From Clostridium moniliforme (GTDB lineage Bacteria; Bacillota; Clostridia; Clostridiales; Clostridiaceae), in NCBI RefSeq assembly GCF_017873235.1, contig NZ_JAGGJZ010000002.1, positions 186,001 to 250,000 on the forward strand: a stretch of 64,000 nt of DNA, given 5' to 3'. Shown here one piece after another: positions 8,401 to 17,170 of this stretch. The stretch's first letter is position 1; each line of letters opens with the position of its first letter. A program made the translations under genes and the position numbers. Below the pieces are notes generated by a model. It did not search any database and had not been told where the DNA came from. It saw only the letters and a program-made list of their open reading frames with translations.

Positions 8401-9669
8401 ATGAAACAATTAACAGTTTTCTTATATACTAATATATTAGGAAATAAAATATATGATGAATTCAATGATGTTATTGGAGCATTAAAGGATGTTTATGTAA
8501 CTACTGAAGATGGATATCCAAGAATAATAGGATATAAAGTTAAAAGAGATGGTTCTATTTATCATTATGAATTTAGAGATATCAATTTTTATGATAATGA
8601 TGGAAAAGTAGTTATAAAAACAAAAGGAAGTAAAGAAATACTTCCAAGAACTTATAGTTATCTTTTGTCTAGACACCTTTTAGATAAGAAGATAGTAGAT
8701 ATAAATGGAAAACAAGTTGTTCGAGTTGATGATTTAAGAATAGCAAAAATTGCAGGAGAATATAGGGTTGTTGCAGTTGAAACAGGACCTCTTGCTAAAT
8801 ATAGAAGAATGGGAATTGGATGGCTTGCAAAATTTATTTATAAAATATTAGGCAAAAGCTATGATGACACAGTTTTAATGTGGGATGATGTTGAGTCATT
8901 AGAAATGATAAATAATAATTTAAAACTTCAAGTACCATATAAAAAACTTTCAAAACTTCATCCAGCAGATCTTGCAGATATATTGGAAGAATTAGATAGT
9001 AAATCAAGAAAGCAAGTGTTTGAATCTTTAGACGAAGATTTAGCAGCGGATGCGTTGGAAGAATTGGAACAGGAATATAAAGGTAAAATAATCAAAGAAT
9101 TATCAGAAATTAAAGCAGCAGAGCTTTTGGAAAACATGCCAAGTGATGAAATTGCTGATCTTTTAGATGAACTTGATGAGGAAGAAAGAGAAAAAATATT
9201 AGTTAATCTTGAAAAAGAAGATGCTGATGAAGTAAAAGAACTTCTAGAATATGAAGATGAAACAGTCGGTAGTATAATGGCGAAGGATTTTATTTCCCTT
9301 AATTTAGATATAACAGTTAAAGAAACAATTGATATATTAAAGGAAATGGAACCAGATGAAGAAGTTATGTATTATATTTATATAACAGATAAAGAAGATA
9401 AGCTTCAAGGAATAATTTCTTTAAGAGATTTAATTTTAAGTGCTGGAGATAAAAAATTAAAAGAAATAATGGAAGATGATTTTAATGTATTAAAACATGA
9501 AGATGATATTGAAGAAGCCATTGAACTTGCAAACAAATATGATCTTTTATCAGTGCCTGTTGTAGATGAAGAGGAGAGGTTAGTTGGTATAGTTATAATT
9601 CATGATATTATAGATGAATATTTATATCCATTATGGAAAAAGAAAAATAAAAAAGCAAAAGAGAAGTAA
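8401..9669 (+). CDS. PRC-barrel / MgtE N-domain / CBS-pair protein without channel
   Basis: A 422-residue soluble protein. Residues 1-165 or so contain two PRC-barrel-like segments. Residues 175-285 are the acidic helical MgtE_N repeat, with many DxLxELxxExxxxxL units. Residues 285-415 are a CBS pair. The C-terminus ends with a Lys-rich tail. The membrane channel of the Mg2+ transporter MgtE is absent, so this is not a transporter by itself. It is probably a Mg2+- or nucleotide-sensing regulator. An in-frame ATG at 8389 touches the GGGGAG ribosome binding site and is unlikely. ATG 8401 gives about 12 bases of spacing. A structured leader precedes it. Confidence 0.8.
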   Translation: MKQLTVFLYTNILGNKIYDEFNDVIGALKDVYVTTEDGYPRIIGYKVKRDGSIYHYEFRDINFYDNDGKVVIKTKGSKEILPRTYSYLLSRHLLDKKIVDINGKQVVRVDDLRIAKIAGEYRVVAVETGPLAKYRRMGIGWLAKFIYKILGKSYDDTVLMWDDVESLEMINNNLKLQVPYKKLSKLHPADLADILEELDSKSRKQVFESLDEDLAADALEELEQEYKGKIIKELSEIKAAELLENMPSDEIADLLDELDEEEREKILVNLEKEDADEVKELLEYEDETVGSIMAKDFISLNLDITVKETIDILKEMEPDEEVMYYIYITDKEDKLQGIISLRDLILSAGDKKLKEIMEDDFNVLKHEDDIEEAIELANKYDLLSVPVVDEEERLVGIVIIHDIIDEYLYPLWKKKNKKAKEK

Positions 9670-9679
9670 TAGTTTTGAT

Positions 9680-9731
9680 AACTTTTTATGATTAAGCTCA
9701 TTTAAAAATCTTAATCATAAAAAGTTTTTAT
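9680..9731 (+). terminator. Terminator of the PRC/MgtE_N/CBS gene
   Basis: A 17-bp stem (9680-9696 with 9710-9726) followed by T-rich sequence. Confidence 0.9.
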
Positions 9732-9861
9732 TTAAATTTCATAAATATTCAATAATAGTAAATTATATGGTATAATTATGTAAATGTTTAAATGCAGTAT
9801 TGATTAGCAAAATAGTTTGATATTGTTTAAACAAAAAATAATTTGAGGGGAGAAAATAATA

Positions 9862-10296
9862 TTGAAACTAACAATTAAAAAAAAGAAAAACATAGCTTTA
9901 ATAGCTCATGATAATAAAAAGAAAGAGTTAATAGAATGGGCAAATGAGCATAAGGAAATATTAAAAGAACATAATCTTTGTGGTACAGGGACTACCGCAA
10001 AACTTATTTCTAATGAAACAGGATTAAAAGTTCATCCATATAAAAGTGGACCAATTGGGGGGGACCAGCAAATAGGTGCTGCAATAATAAATGGAGAAGT
10101 TGATTTTATGATATTTTTCTGGGATCCACTTACAGCAATGCCTCATGATCCAGATGTTAAGGCTTTATTTAGAATAGGAGTATTATATGATATACCAGTG
10201 GCAATGAATAGAGCTACATCAGATTTTTTACTTAAATCTTCTCTTATAGATGAAGATTATATAAGAAACACAATGGAAGAAGAAATAACATTTTAA
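9862..10296 (+). CDS. mgsA: Methylglyoxal synthase
   Basis: A 144-residue enzyme converting dihydroxyacetone phosphate to methylglyoxal and phosphate, a bypass of lower glycolysis when phosphate is scarce or sugar phosphates build up. The phosphate-binding GTGTT motif lies near residue 41. The catalytic Asp is in GPIGGDQQ near residue 67, and the conserved His is in MPHDPDV near residue 94. The start is TTG with GGGGAG about 10 bases upstream. It is monocistronic with its own terminator. The family call is secure. Confidence 0.93.
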   Translation: MKLTIKKKKNIALIAHDNKKKELIEWANEHKEILKEHNLCGTGTTAKLISNETGLKVHPYKSGPIGGDQQIGAAIINGEVDFMIFFWDPLTAMPHDPDVKALFRIGVLYDIPVAMNRATSDFLLKSSLIDEDYIRNTMEEEITF

Positions 10297-10333
10297 AATT
10301 TATACTACTTTACATTAAAATAAGGATTTTTCT

Positions 10334-10370
10334 AAAAAAGACTAAATTCAAATATTTAGTCTTTTTTTTA
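10334..10370 (+). terminator. Terminator of mgsA
   Basis: A 13-bp stem (AAAAAAGACTAAA paired with its complement) ends in a run of Ts. Confidence 0.9.
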
Positions 10371-10401
10371 AGTTTTTTATTTTATAAATTAAAAAAAAGT
10401 G

Positions 10402-10429
10402 TTGACAATAAAAAAAGAAGGAATATAAT
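10402..10429 (+). promoter_or_regulatory. Sigma-A promoter of the cysK-cysE operon
   Basis: TTGACA (10402-10407) and TATAAT (10424-10429) with a 16-base spacer, placed just upstream of the T-box leader. Confidence 0.75.
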
Positions 10430-10479
10430 AATAAATATAAAACATATCAGAATACTCGGAATTAAAAACTAAGAAAAAG

Positions 10480-10728
10480 GAGAGTAATATAAAGGAAGAT
10501 TACAGAGAGAAAAGGACTGCTGAGAACTTTTTATCAAGAATTTATATGAAGTGCCCTTTAGAGTTGAAAACCCTAAAAGTTATAGTAAGGTTATCCGGAA
10601 TCACCCGTTATAGTGATAAAGTATATTAATGTACTTGAATTGAGTTGGAATTAGTTTTTACTAATTTAATTAGAGTGGAACCGCGGATTTTACTTCGTCT
10701 CTATAATTTTAGAGAGGGAGTTTTTTTA
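10480..10728 (+). ncRNA. T-box leader, cysteine-specific
   Basis: The conserved T-box AGAGTGGAACCGCGG starts at about 10672. It is followed by a terminator stem (10693-10721) and a T run. Upstream is Stem I with CAGAGAG, GGACTGCTGAGA and the GAAG-TGC-CCTTTAGAG specifier segment. The specifier is read as TGC (10552-10554), nine bases before the end of the AGAG, the same geometry as in the tryptophan T-box at 50.5 kb. Uncharged tRNA-Cys should stabilise the antiterminator and allow cysK-cysE transcription. This fits the downstream genes exactly. Confidence 0.93.
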
Positions 10729-10823
10729 TATTTAAAAATAATATAAAAATTATTAATTGTTAATTTTACTAGTAAATAAAATTTGAAATTTAAAAATAAA
10801 TTAAAAAAATGGAGGAACTTAAA

Positions 10824-11729
10824 ATGATTTATAATAGTAGTTTAGAAATGATTGGAAATACACCAATTCTTAAAATTAAAAATACTGAAGATAATATGGC
10901 GGATATTTATGTAAAACTTGAGAAGTTTAATGTTGGAGGAAGTGTTAAAGATAGGGCTGCTCTTGGAATGATTGAAAAAGCTGAAAAATTAGGACTATTA
11001 AAAGAAGGATCAGTTATAGTAGAACCAACAAGTGGAAATACAGGAATTGCTCTTGCAATGATAGGAAGATTAAAAGGATATAAAGTTATAATAGTTATGC
11101 CAGATACAATGAGTGCAGAAAGAAGAGCACTTATAAAGGCTTATGGAGCTCAGCTTATTTTAACAGATGGAGTTAAAGGAATGAAAGGTGCAATTGAAAA
11201 GGCAGAGGAACTTTCAAAAAATGATGGATATTTTATTCCTCAACAATTTGAAAATATAGCAAATCCAGAAAAGCATTATGAAACTACTGCAGAAGAAATT
11301 TTGAAGGATATACCTGATTTAGATGTATTTGTTGCAAGTGTTGGAACTGGTGGAACTATTACAGGAATATCCAAAAAATTAAAAGAAAATATAAAAGGAC
11401 TTAAGACAATTGCAGTAGAACCAAAAAATTCAGAAGTTTTACAAGGTGGAAAACCAGGACCACATAAGATACAAGGTATTGGGGCAGGATTTATTCCTTC
11501 AATATACAAAAGTGAATATGTAGATGAAGTTAGAAGCGTAACTGATGATGAAGCTTTCAAAGCAGCTAAAGAGTTTGCAGTAAATGAAGGTGTTTTAATT
11601 GGTATATCATCAGGAAGTGCATTACATGTAGCTATTGAAGTTGCAAAAGAAATTGGAAAAGGAAAGAAAGTATTATTAGTTGCACCAGATGGTGGAGAAA
11701 AATATATATCAATGGGATTATACGATTAA
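10824..11729 (+). CDS. cysK: Cysteine synthase A (O-acetylserine sulfhydrylase)
   Basis: A 301-residue PLP enzyme that makes cysteine from O-acetylserine and sulfide. The PLP lysine is K42 in GGSVKDR. The substrate loop TSGNTG is at residues 69-74, and the glycine-rich phosphate loop GTGGT is near residue 175. An upstream in-frame ATG at 10809 contains the GGAGG ribosome binding site itself, so ATG 10824 is chosen. It forms an operon with cysE, its known partner in the cysteine synthase complex, under the Cys T-box. Confidence 0.95.
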   Translation: MIYNSSLEMIGNTPILKIKNTEDNMADIYVKLEKFNVGGSVKDRAALGMIEKAEKLGLLKEGSVIVEPTSGNTGIALAMIGRLKGYKVIIVMPDTMSAERRALIKAYGAQLILTDGVKGMKGAIEKAEELSKNDGYFIPQQFENIANPEKHYETTAEEILKDIPDLDVFVASVGTGGTITGISKKLKENIKGLKTIAVEPKNSEVLQGGKPGPHKIQGIGAGFIPSIYKSEYVDEVRSVTDDEAFKAAKEFAVNEGVLIGISSGSALHVAIEVAKEIGKGKKVLLVAPDGGEKYISMGLYD

Positions 11730-11776
11730 AATAAAATTTAGCTAAAAAATAAGTTTTAATAAAAAGGGGGATCGCT

Positions 11777-12361
11777 GTGTTTAAAAATTTAAAATATGAT
11801 TTAAATAGAATATTAGAAGAAGATCCAGCAGCTAGGAGTAAAATAGAAGTATTTCTTCTATATCCGTCTGTTAATGCTTTAATAGCTTATAGACTAGCTC
11901 ATAAATTATACAATCACAAATTATTTTTCCTAGCAAGATTAATATCTCAATTAAGTAGGTTTTTTACAGGAATAGAAATACATCCAGGAGCAAAAATAGG
12001 AAGAGGATTATTTATTGATCATGGAATGGGTGTTGTAATTGGGGAAACAGCAGAAGTTGGAGATAATGTTACGATTTATCATGGAGTAACATTAGGTGGA
12101 ACTGGAAAGGATAAAGGAAAGAGACATCCAACTGTAGGAAATAATGTTATAATAGGAGCTGGATCTAAAGTTTTAGGTCCAATTTATATAGGAGATAATG
12201 TAAAAATTGGAGCTAATTCAGTTGTATTAAAAGATATTAATAATAATTCTACTGCTGTAGGAATACCAGCTAAAGTTATAAAAAAGACAGAAGCAAAAAT
12301 AATAGAGATAAAAGATATTAAAGGTGAAAGCAAAAGAATATATAATGATATGGTTATTTAA
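11777..12361 (+). CDS. cysE: Serine O-acetyltransferase
   Basis: A 194-residue acetyltransferase that makes O-acetylserine from serine and acetyl-CoA, the step before cysK. A short helical N-terminus is followed by hexapeptide repeats of a left-handed beta-helix from about residue 65 to 170. These include the conserved [13 protein letters not shown] active-site stretch and the [13 protein letters not shown] loop. It is the short Gram-positive type. GTG start after AGGGGG. It lies 47 bases after cysK, with no terminator between, so it is co-regulated by the T-box. Confidence 0.94.
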   Translation: MFKNLKYDLNRILEEDPAARSKIEVFLLYPSVNALIAYRLAHKLYNHKLFFLARLISQLSRFFTGIEIHPGAKIGRGLFIDHGMGVVIGETAEVGDNVTIYHGVTLGGTGKDKGKRHPTVGNNVIIGAGSKVLGPIYIGDNVKIGANSVVLKDINNNSTAVGIPAKVIKKTEAKIIEIKDIKGESKRIYNDMVI

Positions 12362-12392
12362 AATCAATTATTTTAGGAGACAATAAAATATA

Positions 12393-13385
12393 ATGAGCAA
12401 AGGCATAGAAAAGAGAGAAAAAATATTAGAATTTTGCAAAACCTTAAATTTAGATTTAATTGGTTTTATAAAATGTAGAGATTTTGAAGAACTTAGGGAG
12501 TTTTATAATAATAGAAAAAAGTTTTCTCTAGAAAATGAATTTGAAGAGAAAGATATAGATAAAAGAATAAAACCAAATATTTATATGGAAAAGGGAAAGA
12601 CTATAATTTCTATAGCTTTCCCTTATGCTACTTCTGAAAGTTTTTATGATAATGGATTTTCAATATATACAAAAGGTTTAGATTATCATAAAGTTGTACA
12701 CTTTTATTTAGAAAAAATATGTGAATTTATTAAGGAGTTAGGTGGAGATTCAGTTGCATTAGTAGATAGCAATAGTTTACCTGAAAGATATATTGGAGTA
12801 CTTTCTGGAATAGGTTTTATTGGTAAAAATAATATGCTTATTACAAAAAAGTATGGTTCCTACGTTTTTTTAGGAGAAATAATAACTGATTTAGAAATTT
12901 ATGAAGAAGATAAAGCTAACTTTAGTTCTATAAACAATTATTATGAATGTAAGGAATGTAATATTTGTTTTAAGGAATGTCCAACAAAATCAATAAATTC
13001 ATTTAGAAAAAATCCAAATATTTGTTTGTCTTACTTAACTCAAAAGAAAGATTTAAGTGATAAGGAAATTAATTTGTTAAATGGAAGAATTTTTGGGTGT
13101 GATAGCTGTCAAATGAAATGTCCTTATAATAAAGATGTTGAATTTACTAATTTAGAAGAATTTAAAATAAAAAAATTTATGAGAGATGATAATGAAGATT
13201 TTATAATAAATCTTAAAAATGCAGAATTTAAAAATACTTATAAAATAACTTCTTGTGGGTGGAGAGGAAAAAATACTTTAATAAGAAATGCCATAATAAG
13301 AAAGAAAAAATTTAAAAAAGAAGACATAAGTAATATAAAAAGTGAGTCTCCTTATATTAAGGGTTATATAGATAGACTTTTATAA
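12393..13385 (+). CDS. queG: Epoxyqueuosine reductase
   Basis: A 330-residue cobalamin- and iron-sulfur-dependent reductase catalysing the last step of queuosine synthesis in tRNA. Two ferredoxin-like [4Fe-4S] clusters are visible: CKECNICFKECP near residues 186-197 and CDSCQMKCP near 236-244. It lacks the C-terminal HEAT-repeat extension of some homologues. ATG start with AGGAGA about 12 bases upstream. It follows cysE by 31 bases and may be read through from the cys operon. The family call is good. Confidence 0.88.
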   Translation: MSKGIEKREKILEFCKTLNLDLIGFIKCRDFEELREFYNNRKKFSLENEFEEKDIDKRIKPNIYMEKGKTIISIAFPYATSESFYDNGFSIYTKGLDYHKVVHFYLEKICEFIKELGGDSVALVDSNSLPERYIGVLSGIGFIGKNNMLITKKYGSYVFLGEIITDLEIYEEDKANFSSINNYYECKECNICFKECPTKSINSFRKNPNICLSYLTQKKDLSDKEINLLNGRIFGCDSCQMKCPYNKDVEFTNLEEFKIKKFMRDDNEDFIINLKNAEFKNTYKITSCGWRGKNTLIRNAIIRKKKFKKEDISNIKSESPYIKGYIDRLL

Positions 13386-13441
13386 ATAACTAGAATATAA
13401 TATATTTTAGATTAATATTTAGGAAGTAGGTGGAATATCTT

Positions 13442-14149
13442 ATGTTATCACCATTTATGGCGAAAATTATAGGAGTATTACCAGAAAATTTAGTAGTATT
13501 TGCTGGCAAAAAAATAACAGATAGATACATAAAGAAATATGCAAATATAAAAATTACAGGATATGAAAATTTAAAGAATATAGATAAGCCAATAGTATTT
13601 ATATGCAATCATTTAAGTAATTCAGATGGATTAGTTTTAAATAAAATTTTAAAAAAGGATTTTGATCCATATTTTGTTGCAGGAATTAAATTATCAAATG
13701 ATCCAATAACAAATATAGGAATAAAAATGGTTAAGAATATAACTATAAAACCTAATACTGCTGATAAAGATGCAATGACTAAGATGGTTAAGTCAGTAAG
13801 GTCTGGAGAAAATATTTTAATTTTCCCAGAAGGTACAAGAAGTAGAACAGGAGCGTTAATTGAAGGAAAAAAAGGTGTATTACTTCTTGCAAAAATTAAA
13901 AATGCAACAGTAGTTCCAATTGGGATGAGTGGAACAGAAAAACTTTTACCTATATGTTCTAATGGAGATATGGGGGGAGAGGTATGGCACAATGCTAATG
14001 TAACAGTTAAGTTTGGAAATCCAGTTGTTCTTCCAAAGAAGGAAAAAGAAGAAACTAAACATGAGTATGATGATAGATGTCTTAATGTACTTATGAAGTC
14101 TATAGCAAATCTTTTACCTGAAAATTATAGAGGTGTTTATAAAGATTAG
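13442..14149 (+). CDS. plsC: 1-acyl-sn-glycerol-3-phosphate acyltransferase
   Basis: A 235-residue PlsC-family acyltransferase. The catalytic HX4D motif is seen as NHLSNSD near residues 58-64, and the substrate-binding FPEGTRSR motif near residues 128-135. It acylates lysophosphatidic acid to phosphatidic acid at the membrane. The frame also has a GTG at 13430. ATG 13442 is preferred because AGGTGG lies about 8 bases before it. It is followed 10 bases later by nth. The order queG-plsC-nth suggests one loose operon. Confidence 0.88.
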   Translation: MLSPFMAKIIGVLPENLVVFAGKKITDRYIKKYANIKITGYENLKNIDKPIVFICNHLSNSDGLVLNKILKKDFDPYFVAGIKLSNDPITNIGIKMVKNITIKPNTADKDAMTKMVKSVRSGENILIFPEGTRSRTGALIEGKKGVLLLAKIKNATVVPIGMSGTEKLLPICSNGDMGGEVWHNANVTVKFGNPVVLPKKEKEETKHEYDDRCLNVLMKSIANLLPENYRGVYKD

Positions 14150-14159
14150 AGGTGTAAAT

Positions 14160-14795
14160 ATGAAAAAGCGAACTAAAGAGATACTTGAAATACTTAAGGA
14201 AACATATCCAGATGCTAAATGTGAATTAAATTATAATTCACCATTTCAACTTTTAGTTGCTACAATTTTATCAGCTCAAACAACAGATAAAAAAGTAAAT
14301 GAAGTTACAGAAACTTTATTTAAGGATTATCCAGATTTAGATTCTTTTTTAACTCTTACAAATGAGGAGTTAGAAAAGAGAATAAAACAAATCGGATTAT
14401 ATAGAAATAAAGCTAAAAATTTAGTTCTTATGTGCAGACAGCTTAAAGAAAATTTTAATGGGGAAGTACCAAAAACAATGGAAGGAATAATGTCTTTAGC
14501 AGGGGCTGGTAGAAAAACAGCAAATGTAGTTTTATCTAATGCCTTTGGAGTACCTTCAATTGCAGTTGATACTCATGTTTTTAGAGTTTCAAATAGATTA
14601 GCACTTGCAAATTCAAATAATGTTTTAGAAGTAGAAAAGCAACTTCAAAAGGAATTACCTAAAAAAGAATGGTCTCTTACTCATCATCTTTTAATATTTC
14701 ATGGGAGAAGATGTTGTACATCACAAAGACCAAAATGTTTTGAATGTCCATTAAATCATATTTGTAAGTGGGAAGATAAGAAAAAATATATTTAA
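14160..14795 (+). CDS. nth: Endonuclease III
   Basis: A 211-residue DNA glycosylase/AP lyase for oxidised pyrimidines. The helix-hairpin-helix contains the catalytic K119 (GAGRKTA), and D137 is in VDTHVFR. The C-terminal [4Fe-4S] ligands fit Cx6Cx2Cx5C at C186, C193, C196 and C202. The start at 14160 is chosen because AGAGGTG lies just upstream at the end of plsC. An upstream start would overlap plsC without a ribosome binding site. A secure assignment. Confidence 0.95.
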   Translation: MKKRTKEILEILKETYPDAKCELNYNSPFQLLVATILSAQTTDKKVNEVTETLFKDYPDLDSFLTLTNEELEKRIKQIGLYRNKAKNLVLMCRQLKENFNGEVPKTMEGIMSLAGAGRKTANVVLSNAFGVPSIAVDTHVFRVSNRLALANSNNVLEVEKQLQKELPKKEWSLTHHLLIFHGRRCCTSQRPKCFECPLNHICKWEDKKKYI

Positions 14796-14819
14796 ACTTA
14801 GTTAGGAGTTAATATCTGT

Positions 14820-14912
14820 TTTAGGTGAATGTTGATTTTTGATAGCTCTTAAGGCTTACTATAATTGTTTATAAGATAGTTTTACAGTTTTATCTAAAAT
14901 CAACACTACTTT
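14820..14912. repeat. MITE-like inverted-repeat element
   Basis: About 93 bases bounded by imperfect inverted repeats. The left end contains TGTTGATTTTTGATAG, and the right end is its mirror, CTAAAATCAACACTAC. Related single ends occur at 7023-7045 and 53375-53400. No coding capacity. It may be a miniature transposable element or the remnant of an insertion sequence. I cannot see a clear target duplication. Confidence 0.5.
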
Positions 14913-14935
14913 AAATAAGAGTCAAATATAATAAT

Positions 14936-14978
14936 TAAAAAAGTCAAAATAATAATTTTATTATTTTGACTTTTTTTA
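14936..14978. terminator. Bidirectional terminator between nth and the EamA gene
   Basis: An 18-bp stem (AAAAAGTCAAAATAATAA and its complement) with A and T tracts on both sides, between convergent genes. Confidence 0.88.
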
Positions 14979-15013
14979 GATAATTATTAAAACTATAATT
15001 TTATAAATAAAAA

Positions 15014-15880
15014 TTAATTAGCAGATTTTTTAGCTAATCTGTTATTGTATATAAACATTGAAATAGATGCTGCAATAACTATTGCATATCCTATAAAACT
15101 AAAAGTTGTAGGAACTTGACCAAATAATATAAATCCTATAAAAGCAGTAAATATTATTTGAGTATAAGAATAAATTGAAATATCTTTAGCTGGTGCATGT
15201 TTGTAAGCTGCTGTTATAGCAAATTGAGCAACAGAAGCTGCAACACCTGCCATTAATAAATATATTAGTTGTATATAAGAAAATGGCTTAAAGTCTATTA
15301 AAACAAAAGGTAATGTAGATACTATTGAGAAGAATGAGAAAAAGAATACTATTGTAGGACCTTTTTCTTTTCCACCTAAAAATCTAACAAATGTATAAGC
15401 CCCTCCAGCACAAATTGCAGATGAAACACCTATTAATGCAGGTATTATTTCTAAACTAAAAGAAGGTCTTATTATAAATAAACTTCCTATGAAAGCAACT
15501 AATAAAATTATTATTTGATTTTTTGTAATCTTCTCCTTTAAGAAAAGACTAGAAAATATAATTACAAAAAATGGTGAAAGTTGATTAAGCATATTGGCAT
15601 CAGCTAAAATTAAATGTTCAATTGCATAAAAGTTAGCTATTATTCCTAGTGTTCCAAGTAATGATCTTCCAATTAAATATTTTCTATTTTCTTTTTTGCC
15701 AAAAAAACTATCTCCACTTTTCTTTATAATATAAAAAGCTACAAAGCAACTTACTAAGTTTCTAAAAAAGCTTTTCTCTATTGATGGAATATTTCCTGAA
15801 AGCTTAACGAAAGTGCTCATAATAGCAAAAGAAAGAGCTGAAATTATTAATAATATAATTGCTTTATTTTTTTCCTTCAT
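15014..15880 (-). CDS. EamA/DMT family transporter
   Basis: A 288-residue membrane protein with about ten hydrophobic segments arranged as two EamA repeats, typical of the drug/metabolite transporter superfamily. Such proteins usually export amino acids, nucleotide-related compounds or drugs. The substrate cannot be read from the sequence. The ATG has AAGGAG about 9 bases upstream. It is monocistronic and divergent from ddl. It belongs to the same broad superfamily as the plus-strand gene at 47462, but the two proteins differ clearly. Confidence 0.85.
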   Translation of the reverse strand: MKEKNKAIILLIISALSFAIMSTFVKLSGNIPSIEKSFFRNLVSCFVAFYIIKKSGDSFFGKKENRKYLIGRSLLGTLGIIANFYAIEHLILADANMLNQLSPFFVIIFSSLFLKEKITKNQIIILLVAFIGSLFIIRPSFSLEIIPALIGVSSAICAGGAYTFVRFLGGKEKGPTIVFFFSFFSIVSTLPFVLIDFKPFSYIQLIYLLMAGVAASVAQFAITAAYKHAPAKDISIYSYTQIIFTAFIGFILFGQVPTTFSFIGYAIVIAASISMFIYNNRLAKKSAN

Positions 15881-16057
15881 ATGATTTATCTCCTTATATT
15901 TTTATATGTCTACAATATACTATTCTTAATATAAATGCAAATTGATTACTAAAGTTATATATTTTAATTAAAAGTAGTGATATAATATTAAGGGTTAAAT
16001 TAATATAATGGTTATAATAAGTAATTTTAAATATAATATATATTTGGAGGTACAATT

Positions 16058-16969
16058 ATGAAAGTCGGAATTATAATGGGAGGTATCTCATCAGAAAGAG
16101 AGATATCTTTAGATAGTGGTGAATCTATTCTACAAAATATAGATACTAATAAATATGATGTTGTTAAAATTGTAATAGATAAAAAGGATGATATAATTAA
16201 TAAAGTAAAAAAAGAAAATATAGATTTTGCATTACTAGCCCTTCATGGTCAATTTGGAGAAGATGGAACTGTTCAATCAGTATTACAATCATTAGGAATA
16301 CCATATTCAGGATGTGGTCCATTAAGTAGTGCTACATGTATGGACAAAGATATGACTAAAAATCTTTTAAAAGCAGCTGGAATTAGAACAGCTCCTTGGA
16401 TAAATTTAAGAGATGTATCAGAATTAAATTTTGATAAAATTGAAGAACTTGGATATCCAGTAGTTATTAAACCAACTCATGGAGGTTCAAGTGTAGCTAC
16501 ATTTATAATAAAAGATAAGTCGGAAGTTTTAAATGCAGTAAATGAAGGCTTTAAGTGGGACAGTGAAGTTATGATTGAAAAATTCATTAAAGGTGAAGAA
16601 ATAACTTGCCCAATATTTAATAATGAAATGTATCCAGTTTTAGCTATAAAACCAAAATCAGAATTTTTTGATTTTGAATCTAAATATAATGATGGAGGAG
16701 CAGATGAATTTATTGTAACATTAAATGAAAAACTTCATAAAGAAGTTGAAGAAATGGCTCTTTTAACATACAGAGTATTAAAATGTTCAGTTTATGCAAG
16801 AGTAGATATGATAGTTACAGAAGATTCTATTCCATATGTTCTAGAAGTAAATACTTTACCAGGAATGACTAAAAATAGTTTATTTCCAAAAAGTGCTGCA
16901 GGAATAAATATTTCTTATAGCCAATTAATTGATAATATTATTGAAGAATCATTAAAAGAAAAAAGATAA
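16058..16969 (+). CDS. ddl: D-alanine--D-alanine ligase
   Basis: A 303-residue ATP-grasp ligase that makes D-Ala-D-Ala for peptidoglycan. The N-terminal motif GGISSEREISLDSG and the Lys and Glu of the ATP-grasp core are visible. The omega-loop reads FESKYNDGG and keeps the KY pair typical of D-Ala:D-Ala enzymes. Depsipeptide or D-Ser ligases of VanA/VanC type change this loop. ATG with TTGGAGG. It is a single gene with its own terminator, followed by a VanR/VanS-like two-component system. A role in vancomycin resistance is not indicated. Confidence 0.93.
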   Translation: MKVGIIMGGISSEREISLDSGESILQNIDTNKYDVVKIVIDKKDDIINKVKKENIDFALLALHGQFGEDGTVQSVLQSLGIPYSGCGPLSSATCMDKDMTKNLLKAAGIRTAPWINLRDVSELNFDKIEELGYPVVIKPTHGGSSVATFIIKDKSEVLNAVNEGFKWDSEVMIEKFIKGEEITCPIFNNEMYPVLAIKPKSEFFDFESKYNDGGADEFIVTLNEKLHKEVEEMALLTYRVLKCSVYARVDMIVTEDSIPYVLEVNTLPGMTKNSLFPKSAAGINISYSQLIDNIIEESLKEKR

Positions 16970-16988
16970 ATAAAAAGTTAAGATAATT

Positions 16989-17047
16989 AAAATGGATTCT
17001 TTATAGACATACACTTTTTGTGTTAACTATAAAGAGTCCATTTTTTA
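16989..17047 (+). terminator. Terminator of ddl
   Basis: A long stem (AAAATGGATTCTTTATAG paired with CTATAAAGAGTCCATTTT, one mismatch) ending in a T tract. Confidence 0.88.
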
Positions 17048-17170
17048 TATTACTTTAAATGAAATACTTTAAGAATTTATTAAGATTTTATGAGATAATT
17101 ATTTAAGAAGTAATTTTTAAAATTAATATATATTTATAAAATAATACTTATGCATAGGAGGAGTATTAAA

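Noticed and set aside
10809..10823. Upstream ATG of cysK
   Set aside because: It contains the GGAGG ribosome binding site of the true start at 10824.
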